Below, piece by piece: positions 12,487 to 24,279 of a DNA stretch of 64,000 bases (the stretch's first letter is position 1; each line of letters starts with the position of its first letter). The notes below the pieces were generated by a model. That model saw only the letters and a list, made by a program, of their open reading frames with translations, was not told the DNA's origin and ran no database searches. Source of the stretch: Sesamum alatum. Lineage: Eukaryota > Streptophyta > Magnoliopsida > Lamiales > Pedaliaceae. Made by a program: the position numbers and the translations under genes. The stretch lies in contig JACGWO010000003.1 in assembly GCA_034509735.1 (NCBI GenBank), positions 4,712,001-4,776,000 of the forward strand. The letters run 5' to 3'.

Positions 12487-13345
12487 ATGTCTAAGAACCC
12501 ACTTTCCACCATTTTTGAGACAAACAAATTCAATCGAACAAACTACAACGACTGATTGCACAATCTCAGGATAGTCCTAGATTACGAGAACCAAGGCTAC
12601 GTCATGGACGAGCCTCTCCCTAGGACCTTACCGGAAGGATCCACGCCAGAAAAACGTGAGACGTTCGAGACTTGGCATAAGGATAACCGGGAAGGTCCGT
12701 AGCATCATACTTGCTTCGATGACCAATGAGATTCAGAAGCAGTATGAAAGGCTAGACGATGTCCCTTCCATTATTGGCTCGCCTAAAGGATTGCTATGCA
12801 GTCCCGGACCGGCATACTAGGTATGTCGCGACCTAGGCGTTCTTTGGAACTAAAATGACAGAAGGATCCTCTGTACAAGAGCACGGGGTTAAAATGCTTA
12901 CCCTGGTGGAAAAGCTCGAGGACCTAAAGGCAGGTCTCGATAATGAAGCGTACATAGATGTGATCCTTCAGTCACTCCCACCCTCCTTTGACCAATTTAT
13001 CGTCAACTACAACATGAACGCACTTGAGAAGGGCATTCATGAGTTGATCAATATGTTGGTGCAATATGAAGCAACGACTAAGAAGTCCACGCCTTCGGTA
13101 TTGTTTGGAGGTGCTTCGACTTCTAATACGAAAGGCAAGGGTGCCGGACGTTGGAAGAAGAAGAAAGGGAAGGGAAAGGCCGTCAAAGCAGCTACGAACA
13201 CTAAGAGTGTTCCCATTGCCAAAGAGGGGAAAGGCAAAGGAAAAGGGAAAGGTTGTCTCCAAGCAACAGTCAAAGGGATATGACATATGTTTCAACTGCC
13301 GTGAGAAAGGGCATTGGAAGAGAGAGTGCCCCAAACTCTTCTCGA
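12487..13345 (+). pseudogene. Copia B gag, decayed
   Basis: The ATG at 12487 opens MSKNPLSTIFETNKF. The codon for the Trp of the conserved NDW motif is TGA here, so translation would end after about 25 residues. Further frameshifts lie near 12700 and 12780. The central capsid part (12855-13250) is a long clean reading with SVQEHGVKMLTLVEKLEDLK and a basic Lys/Gly linker. A frameshift near 13250 moves to the nucleocapsid, which has an intact zinc knuckle CFNCREKGHWKREC (about 13290-13331). Compared with A, this copy keeps all four zinc ligands. Confidence 0.88.
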
Positions 13346-14690
13346 ACCAAGGTATATATGTGATTGAGGTTAATATGGTCACTAGTTCTGCCTCTTGGGT
13401 ATTAGATACCGGCTGTGGAGCTCACATTTGCAATGACTTGCAGGTGTTGAAAAGAAGCAGAAAACTGGGTTAACGGGGACATGATCCTGAAGCTGGAATG
13501 GCAAGGCCATCTCGGCAGAAGCAGTAGGATCCGCCACTCTAGTGATTAGTGATAATATTAGCATAGATTTAGAACAAGTTTATTTGTACCCAGTATGATT
13601 AAAAACATCATTTCCATTCCATTGTTGGACAATAGTGGTTATGAGTTTAGAATCAATAAAAAATTGCTTTTATTTGATGAGGTGTGGAATTGCTCATCTA
13701 CTTGGTACATTACATAACGGACTCTATGTCTTGCAACAAACGAATTTCGTCCTCAATGCACAACACAAACGAAAATTAGATAATAATGGGAACGCACGTC
13801 TGTGGCACGCTAGGCTAGGTCACATATCCCAAGATAGGATGAAAAGGTTGGTAGACTCAAAGAACCTAGAGGTTGGGACTTGAGCAATCTACCAACTTGT
13901 GAGTCCTGTCTAAGAGGGAAAATGACCAAGAGGCCCTTTGTAGGACAAAGCAGGCTTGCCACAGGTCTGTTGGACTTGGTCCATACAGACGTATGTGGAC
14001 CACTAAGGACGCAGGCCCGAGGTGGGTTCTCATACTTCATAACCTTCACCGATGATCATTCACGGTATGGTTATGTTTACCTGATGAGGTACAAGTCTGA
14101 AGCTCTTGAGAGGTTTAAAGAATTCAGACTTGAAGTGGAGAACCAAACCAACTGCAAAATTAAAATCCTTCGGTCGGACCGAGGCGGTGAATACCTTAGT
14201 ACAGAGTTCCTAGATTATCTAAAAGAACATGGTATAATATCAGAATGGACATGGTTTCGGTCCATGATGAGTTTTTACCAAATTGCCCTTATCGTTTTGG
14301 GGATATGCACTAGAAACCGCGACCAAAATTATTGAATTTGGCGCCTACTAGCACATTGACCCAAACGCCGTATGAGATATGGCACGGCAAGCCTACATCC
14401 TACAACTACTTGAAAGTGTGGGGTAGCCCCGCATACGTCAAGAGGTTAGTGGGAGATAAGTTAGAATCTAGGTCTAGCTTATGCAGGTTCGTTGGATACC
14501 CTAAAAGAACTGCGGGTTATTACTTTTATGACCCCTTGGAACAAAAGGTGTTTGTTTCAAGAAATGCAGTATTCTTGGAGCAAGGCTTCCCGGAGGATAT
14601 TCAACCTGATGAACTGATCCTTGAGGAACAAGTGACGGAATCCAGCCATCAGAAGAAGCCGCGGAACCCTCACTTAGAGGATTCAGGATA
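13346..14690 (+). pseudogene. Copia B protease and integrase, with an internal deletion
   Basis: The protease site VLDTGCGAHICN lies at about 13397-13432. A frameshifted spacer follows. GAG-pre-integrase (13635-13883, HARLGHIS) and the CX2C of TCESCLRGK form the zinc site. The core has HTDVCGPL, TDDHSRYGY and SDRGGEYLS. Immediately after ISEWT (about 14250) roughly 70 bp present in element A are missing. The stretch that would carry the catalytic Glu (NGVxERRNRT) is gone and the reading is shifted. The C-terminal integrase part (14332-14691, VWGSPAYVKRLVGDKLE) is open. Confidence 0.88.
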
Positions 14691-14819
14691 GACAGCCGAA
14701 GGGCTGACCAACCTCGAGAAGTCCAACATGCTAGGCATGAAGGACAGCCTCAGGAACAGCCAGCCCCGGTTCCTGAACCACCAGCTCCGATACAGTCAGC
14801 GCCCACAGTCACCACTGAC

Positions 14820-15723
14820 GTTCCCGTTCTCCGTAGGTCCACTAGAGAGTCCAGACCTCCAATGAGAATATGGCTTTCTAGGTGCGACCGATCTTTTGGA
14901 TAACGATCCTAAGACTTATGGAGAAGCGATGTCTGGCATCGACTCCGGGAAATGGCTTGAGGCCATGAAAGCCGAAATGGACTCCATGAGCGAGAACCAA
15001 GTTTAGAGTCTTGTAGATCCACCGAAAGGTGTTAAGCCAGTGGGCTATAAGTGGGTCTACAAGTGCAAACTTGGCGTTGATGGAGAAGTCACAACCTTTA
15101 AGTCACCCGGGGTCGATTTTGAGGATACCTACTCGCCAGTAGCCATGGCTAAATCCATTCGGATTCTACTCGCCATAGCAGCATGGTATGACTATGAGAT
15201 ATGGCAGATGGACGTGAAACGGCCTTTCTCAAACGGTTTCGTTGAAGAAGAGATCTATATGGATCAGCCGCAGGGTTTCACGGTCACTGGAGAAGAACAG
15301 AAAGTCTGTCGCCTCCAGAAGTCCATCTATGGCCTTAAACAAGCCTCCCGAAGTTGGAACATTCGATTTGATGAAGTAATACGGGGTTATGACTTCATCA
15401 AAAACGAATCCGACCCTTGTGTATACAAGAAGGTCAGTGGGAGCTCAATAGTGTTCCTAGTGCTTTATGTGGATGACATTCTGCTCATTGGTAATAACGT
15501 CAGAATGTTAGGAAACACAAAAGCATGGTTGTCAACCCAGTTTTCCATGAAGGACTTGGATGAAGCCTCCTACATCCTAGGCATCCAGATTGTCAGGGAC
15601 AGATCTAAAAGGATGTTAGGACTCACCCAAAACTCGTATATGGAGAAAGTCCTAAAGAGATATCGAATGGACAACTCCAAACGAGGATTCCTTCCAATGA
15701 GGCATGGGATCAAGTTATCCTAG
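14820..15723 (+). pseudogene. Copia B reverse transcriptase, decayed
   Basis: RT of the RVT_2 type. The N-terminal part carries a stop at about 15005 (the Trp codon of NQVW is TAG). A clean reading runs 15040-15723 with [65 protein letters not shown] and the catalytic YVDD at 15466-15477. It lacks about 13 residues between TFK and PGVDF (RLVAKGYTQ in A), an in-frame deletion in the fingers region. It ends in a stop at 15721. Confidence 0.9.
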
Positions 15724-16449
15724 AAACAGTCCCCACAGACTGATGAGGAACTTGAAAGGATGAAGGTCATTCCCCTATGCCTCCGCCGTAGGTAGCATAC
15801 AATATGCGGTCCACTGCACTAGGCCTGACATTGCGTACGCTTTGAGCGTGACAAGCAGATATCAGTCCTGCGCAGGAGAGGCACATTGGAATGCTGTTAA
15901 GGCATCCTTAAGTACCTAAGAAGGACTAAGGAAATGTTCCTAGTCTATGGCAATGGAGAACTAATTCTAGAAGGCTTTAGCGACGCTAGCTTCCAGTCTG
16001 ATGACGATGATGCCAAGTCTCAATCGGGGTACGTATTCAAACTCAATGGAGGAGTAGTAGCTTGGAAAAGTTCCAAGCAAGCAACCATTGCTGACTCCAC
16101 CACAGAGGCTGAATACATAGCAGCTTCAGAAGCTGCTAAGGAAGCGGTTTGGATGAGAAACTACATCCAAGACTTGGGTGTGGTGCCTAGCATCGCCGAG
16201 CCCGTTGTCATCTTCTGTGATAACAACGGCGCTATAGCGCAAGAGCAACCGAGATCTCATCACCGTTCCAAACACATTCTTAGACGCTACCATCTTCTTA
16301 GAGAAATGGTAGGAAGAGGTGACGTCCGGATGGACCGAGTCAACTCGGCAGACAACACAGCAGACCCGCTGATAAAGCCTATGTCGCAGAGCGCTCATAC
16401 GCAACATCTTGAGAAGATGGGGATTAAGCATATGGGCAATTGGCTTTAA
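15724..16449 (+). pseudogene. Copia B RNase H
   Basis: The Copia RNase H domain degrades RNA in RNA:DNA hybrids during reverse transcription. The upstream part (CTRPDIAYALSVTSRYQ, 15810-15870) is in other frames. The clean reading 15934-16449 holds the acidic active site: FSDASFQ, TTEAEY, FCDNNGAIAQ and the C-terminal ADPLIKPM. It ends 16 bp before the 3' LTR. This part is well preserved. Confidence 0.9.
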
Positions 16450-16450
16450 A

Positions 16451-16465
16451 GGTCAAGTGGGAGAT
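16451..16465 (+). other. Polypurine tract of element B
   Basis: GGTCAAGTGGGAGAT directly precedes the 3' LTR. The same motif occurs at A (29177-29190) and F (about 41320-41334), and reversed at C (6472) and E (31881). Confidence 0.85.
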
Positions 16466-18475
16466 TGTTAGAATAGGTGACCATGTAAGCCAATTTTGGC
16501 AGGAATATGTAACCTATGTCTAGACAATTCTTTGGTATTTGATAAAACATTTATGAATAAAGAAGTGAAAATTCATATGGCAATACTTTGTTTACGTTCA
16601 CTTATATCTGCATTTACATTTCTGTTCACTACGCAAACAAAGCCCACGGACTGAGTAACGATTTCGGGACTGGGACTACGCTTGGAGGTAGGTCCATGAA
16701 AATCAGTCTCACCGAATCAGTCCGAAAATCTCCAAGTCAAGGAATCCCGAAAATGGGTACCGGGATTCCCTTTGAGACTTGCACTAAGCATCTGCTGTCG
16801 TGTTTCATCGACGGGTGACGAAGGTCGTCTAAGCAGTGTTAGTGGGTCAGCATGCTAGGAAGCAGCTGACTGAGGTGACTCGCGGGAACCGTCTTACGGA
16901 GGACCTTGAGTATGGTCAGCAAGTATGACGCGTATTCCCGGTTCCAACGATACAGGCCAAGTCCTTTGACTTGAGGAATGCTGAGTTTACCTGTGCGTCA
17001 GGTCTGAATCTTTAGATATGGTGAGAGATTGCCAAAATACTCTTGAGTAGTCATAAGCCATGTCTAGTGCAGCTCGGGTGCACAAAGTGACAGTAGTTTC
17101 CAAGAAAGGATCTGTCTCCTGTCAAAAGGTGTTGACAGTTGAGTCTCATATATGCTCTGTGTCTTGTCCCTGAAATCTGTGCCACAGTGACTGAACAGAA
17201 GGGAAAAGGTCTCCCTTGCAGCGTTTAGTGAGGACAGACCGACACTTAGGTCCAAAATGGGTACCTGCATTTTCCGTGCCCTAGACCCTAAGTGATGAGA
17301 CCGAAGACAGAAGGACAAGTGTACTGTTAGAGCCTAAATGTTTCATCCCCGAATATTTCACCTAGTCTCTAGTGCCACAGACCGTTGCTAGATGGCCACC
17401 CATGGTAACGGACGGATTCTAGGAATCCGACCAAGTCTAGCTGAATGGTGAACCTAAAGAGTCACACACTATCCACACACACTTAGTATTTAATTTAGAA
17501 TTAAATATTGGAGTAAAGGAATGATTAAATTAGATTTAATCGGGTCCTATATTTTCTTGGAGAAATTAATTCCTTCTATTTGATAAAGGGAATTAAATTA
17601 ATAAGTAGATTTATTAAAAGGGTTGATTTAATGGCTTAGAATAAATTATAATATTTATTTATTATATTATTTATTCTTTTAGCCTTTTGGAATATTTAAT
17701 AGGATTTAAATATTCCATTAAATTAAAATCAACGGTTGAGAATGGAAAGGGAGATGGAAGGCTAGGATTCGTTTGACTAGGTCAAACACTAGTTTGACTA
17801 GGACTTTAACTAGGTCAAAATCCTAGTCAAATTAGGTTACTTAGAGTTTGAGTTTAAAGAGGATTAAACTCTTCTTATATAAACCTCTAGCTTCCAACAT
17901 TTGAGAGTTTGATTGATTCTTGAAAAACACACACAACACACACTCTCCCCTCTCCTACCTCTCGTCCGCCCCTCTCACTTTCTCTAGCAAGAAAATATTT
18001 TTTCCTTAGTTCTTTTTTGTTCTTGGAACATCAAGAAACTTAGACGAACCAATACCGTTAATTGATAACGAGTTATTGATTCGTCCACTCCAAAAATAAT
18101 ACTTGTTCCTTGCTAGCACGACGTGCAAGATACGTGGGTGGATCGTGTGTCACGATTTGGAGGATCTCAAGAACGAGGTCTTGGTGCAAAATGGGGAACA
18201 ACGCGAGTAGCAGTTGAAGACGAAAACGACAACGGGTAGGTCTCGTTTAAGATTTTCGTCCCTCTTTATTTTTTCAACTCTATGGCCTCCATGATTTATT
18301 TATTTATTTTATGATCATGAGATACACCGAACGCCCGGGAACCTCAAGGGCACACCCCTTGAGCGTGTTCTTTAAATTAAAAGCATGCCTTTTATTTTTG
18401 TAATTTAATATGTTTATTTTTACCGCGCTTCCGCATTCACGCAATTCCCGGGACGATCCACCGGATTTTCTTTCA
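16466..18475 (+). repeat. 3' LTR of element B
   Basis: 2010 bp, TG...CA, followed by the target duplication CTACT at 18476-18480. Confidence 0.95.
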
Positions 18476-19162
18476 CTACTGGTCTTGTGTATTCAGTGAC
18501 CCACAAATGTCTCACTGGATCCAATCCAACAGACCACTAGCAAGCATACTTTGTCCTACAAAGAACTTCTTGACCATCTTCCTGCTCTGGAAGGACCTGC
18601 AAGCTAAGAGGCTCAAATTGTCTATTTCTAGACTCCTTGAATCTACTAACCTCTTTATCCTATCTAGAGGAATGTGCCTAGCTTTGCATGCCAAGTCTAT
18701 GAGTTATTTTTGATTATCTATTTTATCATTTATTTTGAGCATTCATAATCTAATTATGGATAATATTGAAACAATTATGCAAACAACCTAGCAGACAAGA
18801 ATAATCATTCTTTGTCAAATAAAAGAAACTTTCATTGATCAAAAACATGTAATCCTTATTGTCCAACAATAGAAAAACATAATTTGATCATGCTAGGTTA
18901 CATAATTGTGACCTATCAACTCTATCCTAACATGATCACTAATAGCTAGGCCTTACTAGTCCTATAGCTTCTTTGGCAATAGCCCAGCCATTGCCTAGCT
19001 TTAGAACCATTTCCGTCTTAGCCTTCTACTCCTTTCCATCACCTACAAACCATTTGCAGATATGAGCTCTACAGCTAGTATCCAATACCTAAGAGTAGAA
19101 CAATAATCATGTTAGAGCTCAAATCAAATGTACCTTGATTGGAGAGGAGTTTAGGACACTCC
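18476..19162 (-). pseudogene. Element C pol remnant continued (GAG-pre-integrase, protease, end of gag)
   Basis: This continues element C after element B and is colinear with 33598-34285 of element E. On the minus strand the segment at 18512-18694 reads KMVKKFFVGQSMLASGLLDW, matching KMTKRPFVGQSRLATGLLDL of element B integrase. The HARLGH box is altered (ACKARHIP). Sequence near 19060-19110 is the decayed protease site. The region ends in gag sequence at 19162, where element D has inserted. Confidence 0.75.
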
Positions 19163-20841
19163 TGTTAGAACAGGTGACCAGAAAGCCAATAGGTTTGGCA
19201 ATTTGTAACCTATTCGACAACTTGATGTAGATGTAATATTATTATGTGATGAATAAGATGAGTGTTAGTCACCAATGGTACCTTCTTTATTGCGCTCATC
19301 TTACATTTGTTAAAACGGTGTTTAACTTTTATCGCAACAAAGCCCACAGACCATTGATAACAACTCGTGCAGTTGGGCCACGCAATGGATGGTGGTCATG
19401 AAACCAACTGATTAAGAGTTGTGTCTGAAACGTTCCAAGTCGAGGACCTCGAGACAGGGCATCGAGAGTCCTATTGAGACTTGCGTCAAGAGTCGTGTTC
19501 ATTGGATGAGTGTCGTGTTTCATCGGCGACAGGCGTGGGATGCTTACACGATCATGATGGGTTGGTCGACTGGGGTCGAGCCGATTGGACTGACTCGCGG
19601 GGATCATCATATGGAAGCCTTGGAGGCTTGGTCGGTATGATTGGTTTTCCCCGGTTCCGATAGTACGGGAGTAATCCTCAGACTTGAGGAATCATGGCAG
19701 TCGCGTGCACAGGACGGCTGTATCTTAGATCTGGGTAGAGGTGATCATTCTGTAAGATGATCATCATAAGCCTTGTCCAGTGCAGTCGGAATGTGTAGCG
19801 AGGACGGTGGATTCCATCCGTCCCCTGTCAGTATGTGACAGAGGTATGCACTCGGAGACACGTTTATGCTGTTTAAAAGCTGTGGCCCACAGTGGTTGGT
19901 CGAACAGGGAATGGTTTTCCTGTCTCGATGCAATGAAGCATACGTGGTCTCGAGTATTAAGCATAGATGTCTTGTCAAGGATGGAACCGACGCCCAATTC
20001 CATACCCTAGACTAAGGCCGGGAGACGGTAGAACGAAGGATCGTACCTGTACGGAATCGGCGCCTAAATGTTCATGCCAATTCACCTAGTCTCTAGTGCC
20101 ATGGACCGTTGCTAGACGACCAACCCATGGTAACGGGCCCTTGTAGGACACGGGCCCAAGTCTAGCTGAGGGTGAACTTAAAGGATCACGCACAAATCAC
20201 CGAGGAGGTTGAGAGATTGACTTGGGATCAATCTCGAAGGATAAATAAGTAATCGGATTACTAAAGGGAAATTCCATTGGATGGACGGGCCGATATTGTA
20301 TCGGGCTTTCATTTAATCGGTAAATTGGATTTTCGATTAAATATGGAATGTTGAGACGTTGAGACGTTGGATCTTTTAATTGGATTAAAAGATCAACGAG
20401 AATAATTTAAATGGACATTAAATTGGATTTAATGTTTGGTTCGTCATAATTGGATTACGATAAAAACCCGGTCCGTTAAATTTACTCGAGAGGAGAAATA
20501 ATTCCTATTTTGGAATAAGAAGAAGTTGGACTTCTTCCCTTATTTAAACATGGCCGACATGCTCCTTTGAAGGAAGCAAAATTAGCCATGTTTCATGCTA
20601 GGTGGTATGTTGACTTATCTCTTTTGGAAAGAGACAAATCAACTCCAATCAAGCGCTTCCCCTTTTGGTATGATTTGATCATACCATAAATTTTGGTAGG
20701 CTTGATTGAAGAATTGATGGTGATTGATTGGAATGAATTTAGACATCCTTGGATGAACCTAGACACATTCCAATAACCACATTAATTATGTATATATATT
20801 AGAATATACAACACCAAGCATAAGTGATTCATTATTCATCT
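19163..20841 (+). repeat. Element D 5' LTR, first part
   Basis: The first 1679 bp of the LTR. It ends in CATCT (20837-20841), the target duplication of the inserted solo LTR. The LTR resumes at 23072. Small readings such as 19419-19640 lie inside this LTR and recur reversed in the solo LTR. Confidence 0.9.
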
Positions 20842-23071
20842 TGAAGGACAAACGCATCCGCCCGGGAGCGCAAGCGAAAGCGAGGAAGCGAGGAAATAGC
20901 GTAAATTAAATCAAATCTAATTTAAAATACGAATCCCAAGGGTTGTGCCCTTGGGTGCTCAACCGGGCGTTCGATGTAGGATGTGTAAATATTTGGAATG
21001 AATATTAAACACATAGGGCATAGATAAATAAATATAATCAATCAAAGCATAATAAATCGTTACCTTTGATTGTTTAGCGTATGCTCCCGGCTACTTGCGT
21101 TGTTCCTTCTCCGAAATGCTCACGAAATCCAAACGTATGGATTCTTCAAAGGTGATCCACACCACACCGGAAGAAACACACGTTCTTCTTGCTAGAAAAG
21201 AACGGGTTTAAGAAGGAATCGGTTTAAGAGAAGAACACTATGAATTAGTGCCCTCTTAAACTTACTTTGTTCTTCTTCTTGAGTCAAAATCAAGTGAAGA
21301 ACACAAGTGAAAGAGAGGGAGAGAGGGCCGAGAGTTGAGAGAGAGGAGAGGGATTTTTGTCTTCTCTTTTTCCTAGAAAAAGATGAATAATGAATCACTT
21401 ATGCTTGGTGTTGTATATTCTAATATATATACATAATTAATGTGATTATTGGAATGTGTCTAGGTTCATCCAAGGATGTCTAGATTCATTCCAACCAATC
21501 ACCATCAATTCTTCAATCAAGCCTACCAAAATTTATGGTATGATCAAATCATACCAAAAAGGAAGAGATTGATTGGAGTTGATTTGTCTCTTTCCAAAAG
21601 AGATAAGTCAACATACCCACCTAGCATGAACATGGCTGATTTTGCTTCCTCCAAGGGAGCATGTCGGCATATTTAATTAAGGGAAGAAGTCCAACTTCTT
21701 CCTATTTCAAAATAGGAATTATTTCTCCTCTCGGGTATAATTTAACGGACCGGGTTTTATCGTAATCCAATTACGACGAACCAAACATTAAATCCAATTT
21801 AGTGTCCCTTTAAATTATTCCCGTTGATCTTTTAATCCAATTAAAAGATCCAACGTCTCAACATCTCAACTTTCCATATTTAATCGAAAATCCAACTTAC
21901 CGATTAAACGGAAGCCCGATACAATATCGGCCCGTCCATCCAATGGACTTTCCCTTAAGTAATCCAATTACTTATTTATCCTTCGAGATTGACTCCAAGT
22001 CGATCTCTCAACCTCCTCGGTGATTTGTGTGTGACCCTTTAGGTTCACCCTCAGCTAGACTTAGGCCCGTGTCCCACAAGGGCCCGTTACCATGGGTGGT
22101 CGTCTAGCAACGGTCCATGGCACTAGAGACTAGGTGAATTGGCGTGAACATTTAGGCGTCGATTCCGTACGGGTACGATCCTTACGTCTACCGTCTCCCG
22201 GCCATCGTCTAGGGTATGGAATTGGGCGTCGGTTCCCATCCTTAACTAGGCATCTATGCTTAATACTCGAGATCACGTATGCTTCATTGCGTTGACACAG
22301 GAAACCATTCCCTGTTCGACCAACCGTTGTAGCCACAGCTGTAAACAGCATGAACGTGTCTCCGAGTGCATAGGAGATACCTCTGTCACATACTGACAGG
22401 GGACGGATCCTCTTCTTGGAATCCACCGTCCTCGCTACACATTCCGACTGCACTGGACAAGACTTATGATAATCATCTTACAGAATGATTACCTCTCGCC
22501 AGATCCAAGATACAGCCGTCATGTGCACGCGACTGCCATGATCCCTCAAGTTTGAGGATTACTCCTGTACTATCGGAACCGGGGAAAACCAATCATACCG
22601 ACCAAGCCTCCAAGGCTTCCATATGATGATCCCCGCGAGTCAGTCCAGTCGGCTCGACCCCAGTCGACCAACCCATCAAGATCGTGTAGGCGTCCCACGC
22701 CTGTCGCCGATGAAACACGACACTCATCCAATGAACACGACTGTTGACGCAAGTCTCAATAGGACTCTCAATGCCCTGTCTCGAGGTCCTCGACTTGGAA
22801 CGTTTCAGACCCAACTCTTAATCAGTTGGTTTTCATGACCACCATCCAATGCGTGGCCCAACTGCACGAGTTGTTATCCATGGTCTGTGGGCTTTGTTGC
22901 GATATAAGTTAAACACCATTTTAACAAATGTAAGATGAGCGCAACAAAGAAGGTACCATTGGTGACGAACACTCATCTTATTCATCACATAATAATATTA
23001 CATTGACATCAAGTTGTCGAATAGGTTACAAATTGCCAAACCTATTGGCTTTCTGGTCACCTATTCCAACA
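20842..23071 (-). repeat. Solo LTR inserted in the LTR of element D
   Basis: About 2230 bp of the same LTR subfamily as D, in reverse orientation. It is bounded by TGAAGGACAA at the left and TTCCAACA at the right (TG...CA on the minus strand) with the exact target duplication CATCT at 20837-20841 and 23072-23076. No internal region is attached, so it is an LTR left by LTR-LTR recombination. Together with the host LTR it makes a large inverted repeat. Confidence 0.92.
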
Positions 23072-23612
23072 CATCTTTTTCTAAAAAAAAGAGAAGACAA
23101 AAATCCCTCTCCTCTCTCTCAACTCTCGGCCTCTCTCCCTCTCTCACACTTGTGTTCTTCACTTGATTTTGAATCAAGAAGAAGAAAAAGTAAGTTTAAG
23201 AGAGCACTAATTCATAGTGTTCTTCTCTTAAACCGATTCCTTCTTAAACCCGTTCTTTTCTAGCAAGAAGAATGTGTATTTCTTCCGGTGTGGTGTGGAT
23301 CACCTTTGGAGAATCTATACGTTTGGATTTCTTGAGCATTCCGGAGAAGGAACAACGCAAGTAGCCAAGAGCATACGCTAAACAATCGAAGGTAAAACTC
23401 TCCTTACGCTTTGATTGATTTATTGTATATATTTATGCCCTATGTGTTTAAATATATGTTTCCAATATTTACACATTGTACATCGAACGCCCGATTGAGC
23501 ACCCAAGGGTACACCCCTTGCGATTCGTTTATTTAAATTTGATTTAAATTTACACACTTTTCTCGCGTTCTCGCTTCCGCTCGCGCTCCCGGGCGGATCC
23601 GCTTGTCCTTCA
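23072..23612 (+). repeat. Element D 5' LTR, second part
   Basis: It begins with the second CATCT copy and completes the D LTR, ending in CCTTCA at 23612. The total LTR length without the insertion is about 2215 bp. Confidence 0.9.
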
Positions 23613-23855
23613 AGTGGTATCAGAGCCCGGTTCGATGTAAGGGGCATAGATCTATGTGTTTGGCATGATCAAATTGCTTTTAATGGCTTTATTGGTATGT
23701 TAGATTATATAAATATATGAATAATATGATGATTCAATTGTTTGGATTTAATGGACTTTTGGCATGTTTAATTTTGTTAGGTTGGATCTAAAAATAGCAT
23801 GCTTATTTTCAGAAAAATGTTACTGTTATTGTGCTGAAACAGTATTGAAAAACTT
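23613..23855 (+). other. Element D PBS and leader fragment
   Basis: TGGTATCAGAGC (23615-23626) is the initiator tRNA-Met PBS, two bases after the LTR. About 230 bp of AT-rich leader follows and ends at a junction with reversed element C gag near 23855. Confidence 0.88.
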
Positions 23856-24279
23856 TTGAGGTCGAAGCCTCCCCCACCAATACCGACGGCGCAAACTTTT
23901 CAATCGTTGCCTCGTATTGGACCAACATGTTCATCAACTCGTGAAGGTTTTTTTTCAAGCCCATTCATGTTATAGTTAACGATAAACAAGTCAAAGGAAG
24001 GAGGAAGAGACTAAAGGATCACGCCAATGTACGTTTCTTTTCCAAGATCAGCTCGGAGGTCTTTGAGCTTCTCCACTAGGGATAGCATCATCACTCCATG
24101 CTGGTGTACAGACAACCCTTCTATCATCTTAGCTCCAAAAAATGCCTTCGTCGCAGCATATCTAATATGAGCCTGGTTTTCGAAATCGAGGACAATCTCA
24201 GATTTTGCAGCCAATCGTTATAGTTTGTTCCGTCAAATTTATTAGTCTCAAGAATTACAGCGAGTGGATTCTTAGACAT
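23856..24279 (-). pseudogene. Element C gag, N-terminal part with deletion
   Basis: Minus strand. The start codon is at 24279-24277 (MSKNPLAVILETNKFDGTNY). The capsid part (24214-24011) reads HIRYAATKAFFGAKM and SVHQHGVMMLSLVEKLKDL. Compared with element E, about 70 codons between ENQA and HIRYAATK are absent. The C-terminal part is cut by the D junction, with the linker and knuckle on the far side of D or deleted. Confidence 0.8.

Larger units (their letters stand above)
8200..18475 (+). mobile_element. Copia element B, full-length, nested in C
   Basis: This is the most complete retrotransposon in the window, 10276 bp on the plus strand. The order is 5' LTR 8200-10208, PBS 10210-10221, a long leader with a GC-rich island, gag, protease, integrase, RT, RNase H, PPT, 3' LTR 16466-18475. 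It is flanked by the perfect 5-bp duplication CTACT. The two LTRs differ at few positions by eye, so it is a comparatively recent insertion. The coding region has stops, frameshifts and a deletion in integrase and cannot act on its own. The lineage is probably Tork/TNT-like, judged from recall of the gag and pol motifs only. Confidence 0.95.
19163..23855 (+). mobile_element. Truncated Copia element D (5' LTR plus start of leader), nested in C
   Basis: The element starts TGTTAGAACAGGTGACC at 19163. Its 5' LTR is 19163-20841 plus 23072-23612, split by a solo LTR. It is followed by the PBS (23615-23626) and about 230 bp of leader. Near 23855 the sequence changes abruptly into element C gag on the other strand. 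The rest of D and about 180 bp of C gag (34286-34462 in the E copy) are missing. A deletion therefore removed the D interior, its 3' LTR and the neighbouring C sequence. Confidence 0.85.
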
